Part shown: in pieces, positions 8,130 to 15,094 of the stretch | Position numbering within the stretch: position 1 is the stretch's first letter | Layout of the letters: every line of letters begins with the position of its first letter | DNA from: Rubrivivax sp. | Lineage (GTDB): Bacteria > Pseudomonadota > Gammaproteobacteria > Burkholderiales > Burkholderiaceae_C | NCBI GenBank assembly: GCA_027491255.1 | Contig: JAIXWM010000158.1 | Location: forward strand, 1-33,015 | Length of the DNA: 33,015 bases | Reading direction: 5' to 3' | Position numbers and translations under genes: made by a program | Notes under the pieces: model-generated | Told to the model about the DNA's origin: nothing | The model's input: the letters and a program-made list of their open reading frames with translations, nothing else | Database searches by the model: none

Positions 8130-10214
8130 ATGCAAGAAAATGACAGAACTCAGTTTTCGATACAACACGTGATCGGGAGATTCACCGCGCAAGTCGTTCG
8201 CAAGGTCCGCGTCGGCCAAGGGCTGCTTTTGCTGCTGTTCCTGCTGGTCTCGCTGCTGCTGAGCGCCTGTGTGCCTGGCGGGGCAGGCAGCGACAGGCGC
8301 CAGGCGCTGGACACCGGCTGGTCGGTCGCGATCGACCGCAGCCGCGCGCTCACGATCGCCGACATCGCCGGGCTGCGCTTCGATGCCCTGCCGGGCCCGC
8401 CGGCGCTGGGCTATGTGGACGGCGCGGTGTGGCTGCGCCACACGCTGCGTGCCGACCCGGCGCGCGCCGGTGAGCGCCTGATCGAGCTGCAACTGCCGGG
8501 CATCGACGAGGCCACGCTGTTCTGGCCGCAGCCCGACGGCCGCTTCTCGGCGCGCACCGCGGGCGACCGCCACCCGATGGCCGGGCGTGACGTGCGCCAC
8601 CGCAACATCGTCTTTCGGGTCGACCTGCCGGCGCAAGGGGACGTCACCTTCCACCTGCGTGTGACGGGCACGCACAACCAGACCTTCAGCGTGGTGCTCT
8701 GGGAGCCGGCCGCCTTCCTGGAGGCCGCGCTGGAAGAGCACCTGCTGTGGGGGGCGCTGTTCGCGCTGCACGTGGTGCTCGTGCTGAGCAATCTGTGGCT
8801 GTTCCAGGCCACGCGCGACACCACGACGGGCTTGTTCGCCCTGTACACGACGGTCAGCTTCGGCGCGATCGTGCTGGTCGAAGGCTTCGGCCACGCTCAC
8901 TTGCTGGACGGCTGGCCGACCTTGAACCACGTGCTCCTGGTGGCGTTCTGGATGCTGAGCGTGCCCGCCACCTACCTCTTCGTGTTCGGGTTCATCGAGT
9001 TGCTGGACGGCACCCGGCGCTGGCCCCGACGCGTGGTCGCGGCGGTCGCGGGGGCGGCCGCCCTGTCGTTGCTCATCGACCTGGCGCTGGCGCCGACGTG
9101 GATCCGCCCGGCCTTCAGCACGCTGCAGGCCTTGAGCGCGCCGGTCCTCGCCGGCGTGCTGGTGTGGCGCAGCCTGCAGGGGGCGGCGGCGGCCCGCCTG
9201 CTGCTGGTGGCCATGACCCCGACCTTCGCGGCGGTGGCGCTGAAGCTGCTGCGCAATCTGGGCGTGCTGGAGCCCAACCTGTGGATCGACAGCGCCTACT
9301 TCTTCGGGCTGGCCTTCTACCTCCTGGTGCTGAACTTCGGCATCAGCCGGCGCGTCGAGGCGCTGCGACGCTCCAAGGACCGCGCCCAGGCCCGCGCCCT
9401 GGCGCTGTCAAGGCGCACCGAGAGCGAGCTGGAACGCCGTGTCGCCCAGCGCACGGAACAGGCGGCCAGTGCCATGCAGCGCGCGCGCGACACGCTGGAA
9501 CTCGAGCGTCGGGTCCTGGCCGAACAGCGCGTCCTGTTCGGCACCATCTCGCACGAGTTGCGCACCCCTGTGGCGGTGATCTACGCCACCGCTCAGAACC
9601 TGCTGCTGCAGCAGCCGGCCGCGGCCGAGCCCCTTCTGGCGCGCTATCGCAAGATCCACGACGCGTGCAAGCAGCTGTCCCACCTCCTGAACGAGAACCT
9701 GCGCGAAGACCGCTTCATGGCGGTGGCGGCGATCACACGCTTCGAACAGGCCCAGACCTCGGAACTGCTGGAAGACGCCGTGGCCATGGCGCGCCTGGGC
9801 AGCGACCACCATGGCTTGCAGGCCACGGTGCACGGGGGCGCGGAGCGCACCTGGTGCGACCCCGTGCTCACCCGCCTGGCGCTGAGCGTGCTCGCAGAGA
9901 ACGCCGTGAAGTACACGCCGCCGGGCACGGCCGTCAAGCTGACGGCACACGTCGACCGCAGCGGCGCACGGGCAGAAACGGTGCTGGAGGTCGTGGACGA
10001 CGGGCCCGGCGTCTCGCCGGACGAGCTCGTCAGGCTGTTCGAGCCGGGCTACCGGGGCGAGAAGGCGCTTGCCACCGAAGGCAGCGGCCTGGGGCTGGCG
10101 CTGGCCCGTCGGCTCGTCGAGCTGCAGGGCGGCACGCTCACACTCAGCAGCCCGCCCGGGCAAGGCTTTGCCGGCACGATACGCCTGCCTGGCGCGCCGC
10201 CCCAGGCTGCGTGA
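8130..10214 (+). CDS. 7TMR-DISM membrane sensor histidine kinase
   Basis: Inner-membrane sensor kinase of 694 residues from the ATG at 8130; a TTG at 8121 in the same frame would add three. Residues below count from the TTG. A hydrophobic segment (35-50) ends in LLSAC, a lipobox-like sequence. Residues about 65-200 form a 7TMR-DISMED2-like sensor. Seven hydrophobic helices span about 207-410 (7TMR-DISM_7TM), and a coiled coil follows at 412-470. The HisKA H-box is TISHELRTP with phospho-acceptor His478. The ATPase has N-box LAENAVKYTP (Asn594), DDGPG (626-630) and GSGLGLA (654-660). All catalytic motifs are intact and there is no receiver domain. The response regulator converging on it (10245-10907) is the likely partner. 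The giant protein gene diverges from it, so it may be a target. No clear SD precedes either start. Confidence 0.9.
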   Translation: MQENDRTQFSIQHVIGRFTAQVVRKVRVGQGLLLLLFLLVSLLLSACVPGGAGSDRRQALDTGWSVAIDRSRALTIADIAGLRFDALPGPPALGYVDGAVWLRHTLRADPARAGERLIELQLPGIDEATLFWPQPDGRFSARTAGDRHPMAGRDVRHRNIVFRVDLPAQGDVTFHLRVTGTHNQTFSVVLWEPAAFLEAALEEHLLWGALFALHVVLVLSNLWLFQATRDTTTGLFALYTTVSFGAIVLVEGFGHAHLLDGWPTLNHVLLVAFWMLSVPATYLFVFGFIELLDGTRRWPRRVVAAVAGAAALSLLIDLALAPTWIRPAFSTLQALSAPVLAGVLVWRSLQGAAAARLLLVAMTPTFAAVALKLLRNLGVLEPNLWIDSAYFFGLAFYLLVLNFGISRRVEALRRSKDRAQARALALSRRTESELERRVAQRTEQAASAMQRARDTLELERRVLAEQRVLFGTISHELRTPVAVIYATAQNLLLQQPAAAEPLLARYRKIHDACKQLSHLLNENLREDRFMAVAAITRFEQAQTSELLEDAVAMARLGSDHHGLQATVHGGAERTWCDPVLTRLALSVLAENAVKYTPPGTAVKLTAHVDRSGARAETVLEVVDDGPGVSPDELVRLFEPGYRGEKALATEGSGLGLALARRLVELQGGTLTLSSPPGQGFAGTIRLPGAPPQAA

Positions 10215-10220
10215 GCAGCC
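10205..10220 (+). terminator. Hairpin at the end of the sensor kinase gene
   Basis: GGCTGC-GTGA-GCAGCC forms a perfect 6-bp stem with a GNRA-type loop overlapping the stop codon, between two convergent genes. No T-tract follows, so an intrinsic terminator role is uncertain. Confidence 0.3.
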
Positions 10221-10244
10221 GGGCTGCAGGCCCCCGTCGCGCGC

Positions 10245-10907
10245 TCACAGCAGGCTGATCACGGCACCGAAGGAATAGCCTTCCCGGTGCAGCGTGCGCA
10301 GCGGCAACTCGTCGCCGTTGAGCTGACGCCACCGCGACCGCAGGCGGCTGACCATGGTGTCGAGCCGGCGCAGGTCATAGCTCGCCCACTGGCCCCCCAG
10401 CGCCTCGACGATCTGCCGCCGCGGGACAACCGTGCCCGCGCCAACGCCCGCCACTTCGCGGAAGAGAACGCACTCCTGGCGCGTCAGGGTGAAGCGACGT
10501 CCCTGCGGGTCGACCAGTTCCGATGACGACTCCCGGTAGACCCAGTCGGCGCCGATCCTGCGCAGCACGGCGTCGACGACGGCCGCGAGTTCGAGCAGGT
10601 CCACCGGCTTGACCAGGTAGTGATCGGCCCCGCCTGCGAAGCCCTCGAGCCGGTCCGCCAGCGTGCCACGCGCGGTCAGCATGACGATACCGAGTTGCTT
10701 TTGGAGCGAGCGCGCCATGCGCATGGCGTCATGGCCGGTGCCGTCAGGCAGCACCACATCCAGGATGAGCAGGCGCGCGCCCTGCACCACTTGGGCAAAT
10801 TCGGCCAGCGTCCCGGCCTGACGGACCCGGTGTCCTCGGCTGGTCAGGAAATCGGCGATCTCCTCGCGCAGCGTCACCTCGTCTTCGAGCAACGCGATCG
10901 TCGTCAT
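10245..10907 (-). CDS. OmpR/PhoB-family response regulator
   Basis: A 220-residue two-component regulator. The receiver domain (about 3-115) has the acidic pair Glu8/Asp9, phospho-acceptor Asp50 in LLILDVVLPDG, Thr78 and Lys100 in YLVKPVD. The C-terminal winged-helix DNA-binding domain (about 125-218) has the typical FTLTRQE, LDTMVSRLR and REGYSFG segments. The start chosen is the ATG at 10907, preceded by GGAGG with a 6-nt spacer; an earlier ATG at 11009 would add a Arg/Pro-rich tail without homology. It converges on the 7TMR-DISM kinase with a 30-bp gap, so the two probably form a cognate pair despite opposite orientation. Targets are unknown; the LEPR-XLL gene beyond the kinase is a reasonable guess. 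Confidence 0.9.
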   Translation of the reverse strand: MTTIALLEDEVTLREEIADFLTSRGHRVRQAGTLAEFAQVVQGARLLILDVVLPDGTGHDAMRMARSLQKQLGIVMLTARGTLADRLEGFAGGADHYLVKPVDLLELAAVVDAVLRRIGADWVYRESSSELVDPQGRRFTLTRQECVLFREVAGVGAGTVVPRRQIVEALGGQWASYDLRRLDTMVSRLRSRWRQLNGDELPLRTLHREGYSFGAVISLL

Positions 10908-11214
10908 GCAGGGCCTCCACGCGGCTGCGGCGGGCATGCCGGGCAACCCACACCCCGCGGGCACCGCTTCACGGCGCCGCCACCGAACCCTGGACATTCC
11001 CCCATCCACTCATGTTGCCATGGCCCCCGCGCCGGCCGGCGGCGACCCTGTCGGACTTTCGACACCGCGGGGCTGAGGCGCTTCACCGTGTGCGCAGGCG
11101 CGCGGCATGCAGTGCCTTGCTCAGCCCGCCGCCGGCTTGCAACGCGGCGCGGTGCAGGCGCTGACGCCAGGTGTGACGACGGTGCCGGTTGGTTCATCGC
11201 CCCCACAGCGTCAC
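10908..11214. other. Gene-free interval
   Basis: About 307 bp of GC-rich sequence between the stop of the HD-GYP-like regulator and the start of the OmpR regulator, both on the minus strand. Apart from the SD at 10914-10918 I see no promoter match, hairpin or conserved small ORF. Confidence 0.5.
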
Positions 11215-12204
11215 TCAGGGTGCGCAGGCCGCCGTCGAGCGGCCGGCCGAGCGGCACAGCCCCGCCACCATTTCAGGGTCGAACTCCGCCCCCGACCAGG
11301 CCTCCACCAGGCGCAGGGCGTGCGCCTCACCGAGAGTGGCGCCACCAGCGGCGGCCCCTGCGCGAAGCAGGCCGTAGCTGTTGACCAGATGGAACAGCCG
11401 CGCCGCCACCGGGATGTCGGCCCCGCGCAGCCCCAAGGGCCCGCCGCTGCCGTCCCAGTGCTCGTTGCCGTACAGCAGCATCTGCGCCGCCCACCAGCGG
11501 GCATCGGCCTGACCGACCCCGGCCCCGGCCCCGGCCTCACGGGCCGATCGGTCCCGCTCGGCCCGTGCCAGCACGCGCAAGGCCTCCTCGCTGTCGGCCG
11601 CATGGGCACAAGCATCGGCAGGCTCCGGTTGCGATGGCGCGTCCGGGCCCGCGGCCTGCAGAAGATGCCATGCGTCCTCGAGCCCATCGCACTGCGCCGG
11701 TTGCAAACCGTAGGCCAGCGCGCAGCCGCGCAGCGCGGGCAGCACGACGTCGGGATCCTTGCAGACCACACGGCGCACCAGCGCCGACGCACGGGCGATC
11801 GTCTCGCCCCAGTCACGCTGCCGCCTGCGCGTCAGCGCGGCCAGGCCGCGTAACTGGCCGATCACCTGCCCGTCTGCCAGCGGCTTGACGATCACGTCCG
11901 CTGCGCCAGCGGCCAGGGCACGCTCGAGCAACGGCCCACCGGCCTGACTGCTGAGCAGCGCCACGATGGCGTCGCCGCCGGGCGCGCCCACGCGCAGCTT
12001 GTCCATGAACGCCAAGCCACCCAGCCCAGGCATCGCGTCGTCCACGAGCACCAGCGGCGGGCGCTCGGCCAGACACCACTCGAGCGCCGGCAGCGGATCG
12101 GTGAAGAACACGGCGCCCGGGAGCGCAGCCTGCTCCAGCAAGGCGGCAAGCCGGGCGGTCACCGCCGCGCTGCCGTCGACGACGCAGACCGGCGTGGCCT
12201 TCAA
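11215..12204 (-). CDS. Response regulator with degenerate HD-GYP output domain
   Basis: A 329-residue protein. The N-terminal receiver (about 4-115) has Asp10, likely phospho-acceptor Asp55 in LVLVDDAMPG and Lys107 in VIVKP. The C-terminal part (about 240-315) aligns by eye with the end of HD-GYP c-di-GMP phosphodiesterases: NEHWDGSGGPLGLRGADIP, then VAARLFHLVNSYG, then SGAEFDPEMV. The defining HD metal dyad is not found, the GYP motif is GGP, and the middle is short and low in complexity. Hydrolysis is therefore unlikely; binding or signalling is more plausible. The start is a TTG at 12204 with no convincing SD (CTG or GTG alternatives exist upstream), so the N-terminus is uncertain. A GGGGCC-type triple repeat (11516-11537) encodes an Ala/Gly run inside the protein. 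Confidence 0.8.
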   Translation of the reverse strand: MKATPVCVVDGSAAVTARLAALLEQAALPGAVFFTDPLPALEWCLAERPPLVLVDDAMPGLGGLAFMDKLRVGAPGGDAIVALLSSQAGGPLLERALAAGAADVIVKPLADGQVIGQLRGLAALTRRRQRDWGETIARASALVRRVVCKDPDVVLPALRGCALAYGLQPAQCDGLEDAWHLLQAAGPDAPSQPEPADACAHAADSEEALRVLARAERDRSAREAGAGAGVGQADARWWAAQMLLYGNEHWDGSGGPLGLRGADIPVAARLFHLVNSYGLLRAGAAAGGATLGEAHALRLVEAWSGAEFDPEMVAGLCRSAGRSTAACAP

Positions 12205-12689
12205 ATCCAGGCCCCCGGGCTTCCTGAGTGCCCAAACCAGCAGCCACGGGGCGCCTGCGGAAGCCTCAGGGCTCCGCGTCGAAGGGTGCCGTGCCGCGCC
12301 GGATCAAGATTTGTGCAGAAGTCCATGCCTGCGCCGTCCGCAGCAGTCACCCCGCAGACCTTACGCAACGTGAATTATAAAACGCGTAAAACGTTCATTT
12401 GTTGCTGAGTCACGGGTTTCTATGCCTGCGATGCCGGTGTCTTTCGAAGCGCCAAAGCGAGCGAATTCGTTCGAATCGAGGCCAACCTTGATCAAGCGCA
12501 GGGCGCAGGCCCGGGTTGACGAGACCATGCAGGGCCGCTGACGGACGCGCGCGCCGCACCCTGCAAAGGAAAACCCACGGAAAGCACTCCCGGAACCGCT
12601 CACGCGAGCGCAGTAGATGCGCACGGCGGCCACACGGCAGACATGGAAACAGCGCGCCCGCAGTCAACGATCCTGCCCGACATCAGGAA
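12205..12689. other. Upstream gap of the HD-GYP-like gene
   Basis: The first 485 bp of a 601-bp gap between divergent regulators. It holds an AT-rich island at 12365-12400 with a perfect TATAAT on the minus strand. The remainder is GC-rich, and I recognise no gene in it. Confidence 0.5.
12374..12379 (-). promoter_or_regulatory. Consensus -10 hexamer facing the HD-GYP-like gene
   Basis: The minus strand reads TATAAT here within an AT-rich island, about 170 bp upstream of the TTG start at 12204. The sequence 16-18 bp upstream does not resemble TTGACA, so the promoter would be -10 driven or activator dependent. Confidence 0.4.
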
Positions 12690-12805
12690 ATCGTTTTCAT
12701 TGTTTATTCATTATACTATTGGGCCTAAAAATTACCAGAAAGTATGTTTACAATTGAACCAAGACGGCAACGTTATGGCGAAACCTGTTTCAAAGTGAGG
12801 ATTCC
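12690..12805 (+). promoter_or_regulatory. AT-rich leader of the excisionase-type regulator
   Basis: A sharply AT-rich stretch in a GC-rich neighbourhood, directly before the HTH/pseudo-receiver gene. It contains a -10-like TATACT (12712-12717) and a -35-like TTTACA (12747-12752), but not a well-spaced pair. The SD GAGG lies at 12797-12800, 5 nt before the ATG. Confidence 0.45.
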
Positions 12806-13483
12806 ATGGCTCGTCCCAAATCTGCGCAAGTCAACCTCGGTAAGGGATACCTGGGCACCAAGGACGTGGCGGCCATACTCGGTGTCTCCGTCACGAGCAT
12901 CCAGAAGATGGTGACCGCCGGCACCTTGAAGGCCTTCAGGACCAGCGGTGGGCATCGGCGGATCTCGATCGAATCGGTCAAGTCGGCCGCCGAGCAGATG
13001 GGGGTGCCGTGGAAGGACCGCATCCCCGCCGCGGCCGAAGAAGCGGCTGCGGCTGCCGCCAGAGGGGGCGGCGGGCTGGTCAGCGCGAGCACGCACGCCA
13101 AGATCCTGCTGGTCGACGACGGCACCGCCACGTCGCGCCCGATCGCCAACGTGATCAAGCGTTACAACGGCAGTGTCGACCACATCGTCGTCAACGACAG
13201 TGCCGAAGCCCTGGTGCGCACCACCGAGGAGCGGCCCGACCTGATCGTGACGGAGCTCAACGTGCAGCCGCTGGACGGGTTCGGCCTGATCAAGGCCATC
13301 CGCAGTTCACCCCGTCTGCAAAACGTGGGCGTGGTCGTGGTGACGTCACTGACCGCAGAGGAAATCGCTCAGCGCGGGGGACTGCCCGAGGACGTGGTCG
13401 TCTACCACAAGCCGCTGGCATCGGAGCGCCTGGCCGGCTTCCTGGACGCCATGCTGCACATGCGCGGCCGCCCGGTCGCCTGA
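12806..13483 (+). CDS. Excisionase-type HTH fused to a pseudo-receiver domain
   Basis: A 225-residue regulator. Residues about 14-60 form an excisionase/MerR-like winged helix (GYLGTKDVAAILGVS, then TSGGHRRIS). An Ala/Gly-rich linker (75-92) leads to a CheY-like receiver (about 97-220) with the acidic pair Asp104/Asp105, Thr180 and Lys202. Where the phospho-acceptor Asp belongs the protein has Glu150 (LIVTELNVQPLDG), and the usual following Pro is Gln. It may therefore sit permanently in a phospho-like state or respond to something other than phosphate. The ATG has a good SD (GAGG, 5-nt spacer). HTH/receiver proteins of this shape occur in Burkholderiales as transcription factors; no integrase lies nearby, so an excision role is unlikely. 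It is divergent from the HD-GYP-like regulator. The stop codon is part of a 7-bp tandem repeat. Confidence 0.85.
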   Translation: MARPKSAQVNLGKGYLGTKDVAAILGVSVTSIQKMVTAGTLKAFRTSGGHRRISIESVKSAAEQMGVPWKDRIPAAAEEAAAAAARGGGGLVSASTHAKILLVDDGTATSRPIANVIKRYNGSVDHIVVNDSAEALVRTTEERPDLIVTELNVQPLDGFGLIKAIRSSPRLQNVGVVVVTSLTAEEIAQRGGLPEDVVVYHKPLASERLAGFLDAMLHMRGRPVA

Positions 13484-13525
13484 CGCCTGACGCCTGACGC
13501 CTGACGCCTGACGCCTGACGCCTGA
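13477..13525 (+). repeat. Seven perfect copies of a 7-bp repeat (CGCCTGA)
   Basis: Seven exact units of CGCCTGA; the first contains the stop codon of the preceding gene and the other six are 3' noncoding. An imperfect eighth unit follows. Copy-number change would not alter the protein because every unit supplies a TGA after the first. Confidence 0.9.
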
Positions 13526-13738
13526 CGCTCGACACCTGAGGCGCTGCACACCCGCGTCGAAGAGGCGTCTGCGCCGGGCGCCGCACACCCGGCGCCCTCC
13601 AGCCGGCACCGCGGTTGCGCCTGCAAGCCTCGGCCGCGCACACCACGCTGCCCGGACCGTCCGCTCCGCCCGCTCCACCCGATCGGCACAGCCCGCACGG
13701 CCAGCACAGCCCGCCCGGTCGGCACGGTCGGTTGTATT

Positions 13739-13764
13739 ATGAGTGCTTCATTCAGTTCACTCAT
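13739..13764. promoter_or_regulatory. Inverted repeat just before the small lipoprotein start
   Basis: ATGAGTG (13739-13745) and CACTCAT (13758-13764) form a 7-bp inverted repeat with a 12-bp centre in a local AT-rich patch. It ends two bases before the chosen ATG. It could be an operator or an mRNA hairpin over the start region. Confidence 0.35.
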
Positions 13765-13766
13765 TA

Positions 13767-14117
13767 ATGCGAACCGCCCCGACATCGGACGCCGAGACCC
13801 GTCTGCGCGCCGCCGTGACGGTGACCTGCCCCGTCCTGCGCAGGGTCGCCGCGGCCGCCCTGGTCATCGGCAGCATGGCCCTGGCCGGATGCGACAAGCT
13901 CGGCCTGGGCAGCGCGCCGCAGAACCAGCGCCTGGAGGCCGAGGGCCGGGCCATCGGCGGCGGATGCCGCCACGCCGGCCGGGCGATCGAGGATTGCTTC
14001 GCGCTGAACCGGCAGGCCGACAAGGCGGCCGTGTTCGCCGGCTGGCGCGAGATGAACGACTACATGAGGAAGCACAGCGCGGCTCCCGCAGCGGCCGCCA
14101 GCAGCGCCGGGAACTGA
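13767..14117 (+). CDS. Small conserved lipoprotein
   Basis: A 116-residue exported protein. Residues about 24-42 form a signal sequence ending in the lipobox LAGC (lipidated Cys42, followed by Asp, which often signals inner-membrane retention in enterobacteria). The mature part is short, with two Cys (GGGCRHAGRAIEDCF) and a charged helix (FAGWREMNDYMRKH), then an Ala-rich tail. The Cys-x(n)-Cys and GWREMNDYM pattern seems familiar from unnamed Burkholderiales proteins, but no function is known to me. An in-frame GTG at 13743 would add eight residues; it lies inside an inverted repeat, so the ATG is preferred. No SD is evident for either. Confidence 0.7.
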   Translation: MRTAPTSDAETRLRAAVTVTCPVLRRVAAAALVIGSMALAGCDKLGLGSAPQNQRLEAEGRAIGGGCRHAGRAIEDCFALNRQADKAAVFAGWREMNDYMRKHSAAPAAAASSAGN

Positions 14118-14222
14118 CACCGCCGGTCCTCGGCAAAGACCGACGCGGCGCTTTCCGTACCGCCGTCCCGGTGGACTTGCCCCGGGCGGCGCACATAGCG
14201 GGCCGTCCCCGCTGGCCGCAGA

Positions 14223-14241
14223 GGGGCTGAAAACCAGCCCC
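14223..14241. terminator. Hairpin between convergent genes
   Basis: GGGGCTG-AAAAC-CAGCCCC gives a perfect 7-bp stem. It lies between the lipoprotein gene (plus) and the DUF4347 gene (minus), where a two-way terminator would be expected. Neither side has a T-tract. A second GC-rich hairpin (CCCGGC/GCCGGG) follows immediately. Confidence 0.4.
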
Positions 14242-14286
14242 CCGGCGCGCGGCTGCCGGGCGATCGGCTCCACCCGGGACAGCCGC

Positions 14287-14697
14287 TCAGTCGCGCCGAA
14301 ACACGCGGTACAGCAGCAGCCTGCCCGTGGCGCTCAAGCCGTGACCGGCCGCCCGCAGGCGCCTGCCCAAGCGCGCGAGCACCTCGTCATCCATCGCCGT
14401 GCTGCCGAGCCAAACGGCACCAGGCGCGCCGTGGGCGAGCACGTGGACCGTGTCCATGCTGTGGCGCGCGCTCAAGGCTTCCTCCATCTGCGCCAGGGCG
14501 TCGGCGGTGGCGCCCAGGACCACCACCTCGCAAGTCTGCCCGACCACTTCCACGAGCGCGTCGAGGTCGGGGACCGCCGTGTCGACGAAGACGATCTCGC
14601 GGCTCGGCACCGCCACAGCCCGAACGCCGGCGGCCCTGGGCCGGGTCTCACGCAAGGCCGCTTCGCGGCCCGTTTCATTGCATGGGGTCTGGCTCAT
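14287..14697 (-). CDS. Truncated stand-alone DUF4347 protein
   Basis: A 136-residue product from the ATG at 14697. After a short leader it matches the start of DUF4347: REIVFVDTAVPDLDALVE, then VVVLGATADALAQMEEAL, then VHVLAHGAPGAVWLGS. DUF4347 normally lies near the N-terminus of giant LEPR-XLL-like proteins and continues past LLLYGCNVA; here the frame ends LLLYRVFRRD and stops. A +1 shift at that point gives an ACFGAT-like continuation, so a frameshift or decay is possible. An upstream ATG at 14925 would add 76 residues including an (Met-Ala)7 run from a hexamer repeat; that tail has no homology. The SD is poor (AAGG close to the ATG). It could be a remnant of a giant gene related to the one at the left edge, or a small domain protein in its own right. 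Confidence 0.65.
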   Translation of the reverse strand: MSQTPCNETGREAALRETRPRAAGVRAVAVPSREIVFVDTAVPDLDALVEVVGQTCEVVVLGATADALAQMEEALSARHSMDTVHVLAHGAPGAVWLGSTAMDDEVLARLGRRLRAAGHGLSATGRLLLYRVFRRD

Positions 14698-14814
14698 GCC
14701 CTTCGAGTCTCTGCCACTGCGCGGGCCCTGCGCCCGACGCCCTTTCTGGACACCCGCAGAAGTGCCAGACGGGTCATCCGCCAGCGCTTCCGCCTGAAAA
14801 TTTCGTAACTGCGG

Positions 14815-14856
14815 CGCCATCGCCATCGCCATCGCCATCGCCATCGCCATCGCCAT
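14815..14856 (-). repeat. Seven copies of a hexamer (CGCCAT)
   Basis: Seven perfect CGCCAT units. Read on the minus strand in the extended frame of the DUF4347 ORF they encode alternating Met-Ala and offer several potential ATG starts. If the start at 14697 is right, they lie in the 5' leader. Confidence 0.9.
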
Positions 14857-15004
14857 CGCTGCCGATGGCACAGAAGAAGTAACAATGCGACGACGAATGA
14901 TGACACTCCTACCGCCCGCATGCAAATGCTGACCAATCCTGAAGCGGGGCAGGCAAGAGGCAGCTAACGTCGGCGACCGCCACGACGCACTGCAAATCCA
15001 CCGC

Positions 15005-15035
15005 TTGACTCACGGGCCTCACGATCAGGAAATAT
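15005..15035 (+). promoter_or_regulatory. Possible sigma-70 promoter of the HTH gene
   Basis: TTGACT (15005-15010) matches five of six -35 bases and is followed by AAATAT (15030-15035) with a long 19-bp spacer. The surrounding 15020-15070 is AT-rich. A weak call. Confidence 0.3.
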
Positions 15036-15076
15036 GCGTCCTGGAATAACTTTGAAAATACCAAACGAATTGAGAG

Positions 15077-15093
15077 GCATCGCATAGTGATGC
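15077..15093. promoter_or_regulatory. 17-bp imperfect palindrome at the HTH gene start
   Basis: GCATCGCATAGTGATGC is a dyad with six of eight half-site positions paired, ending one base before the GTG start. Its length and position suit an autoregulatory operator for a CI/Cro-like protein. Confidence 0.4.
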
Positions 15094-15094
15094 G

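Noticed and set aside
12361..12633. Minus-strand 90-codon frame in the regulator gap
   Set aside because: No recognisable motif, no SD, and it overlaps a likely promoter region.
12806..13483. Prophage or integrative-element excisionase
   Set aside because: The HTH resembles excisionases, but it is fused to a receiver and no integrase, att site or phage gene is nearby.
13477..13525. CRISPR-like repeat
   Set aside because: The 7-bp units are directly adjacent with no spacers, so this is a simple tandem repeat.
14698..14925. N-terminal extension of the DUF4347 protein including (Met-Ala)7
   Set aside because: No homology or signal sequence and low-complexity content; kept as a possible alternative start only.
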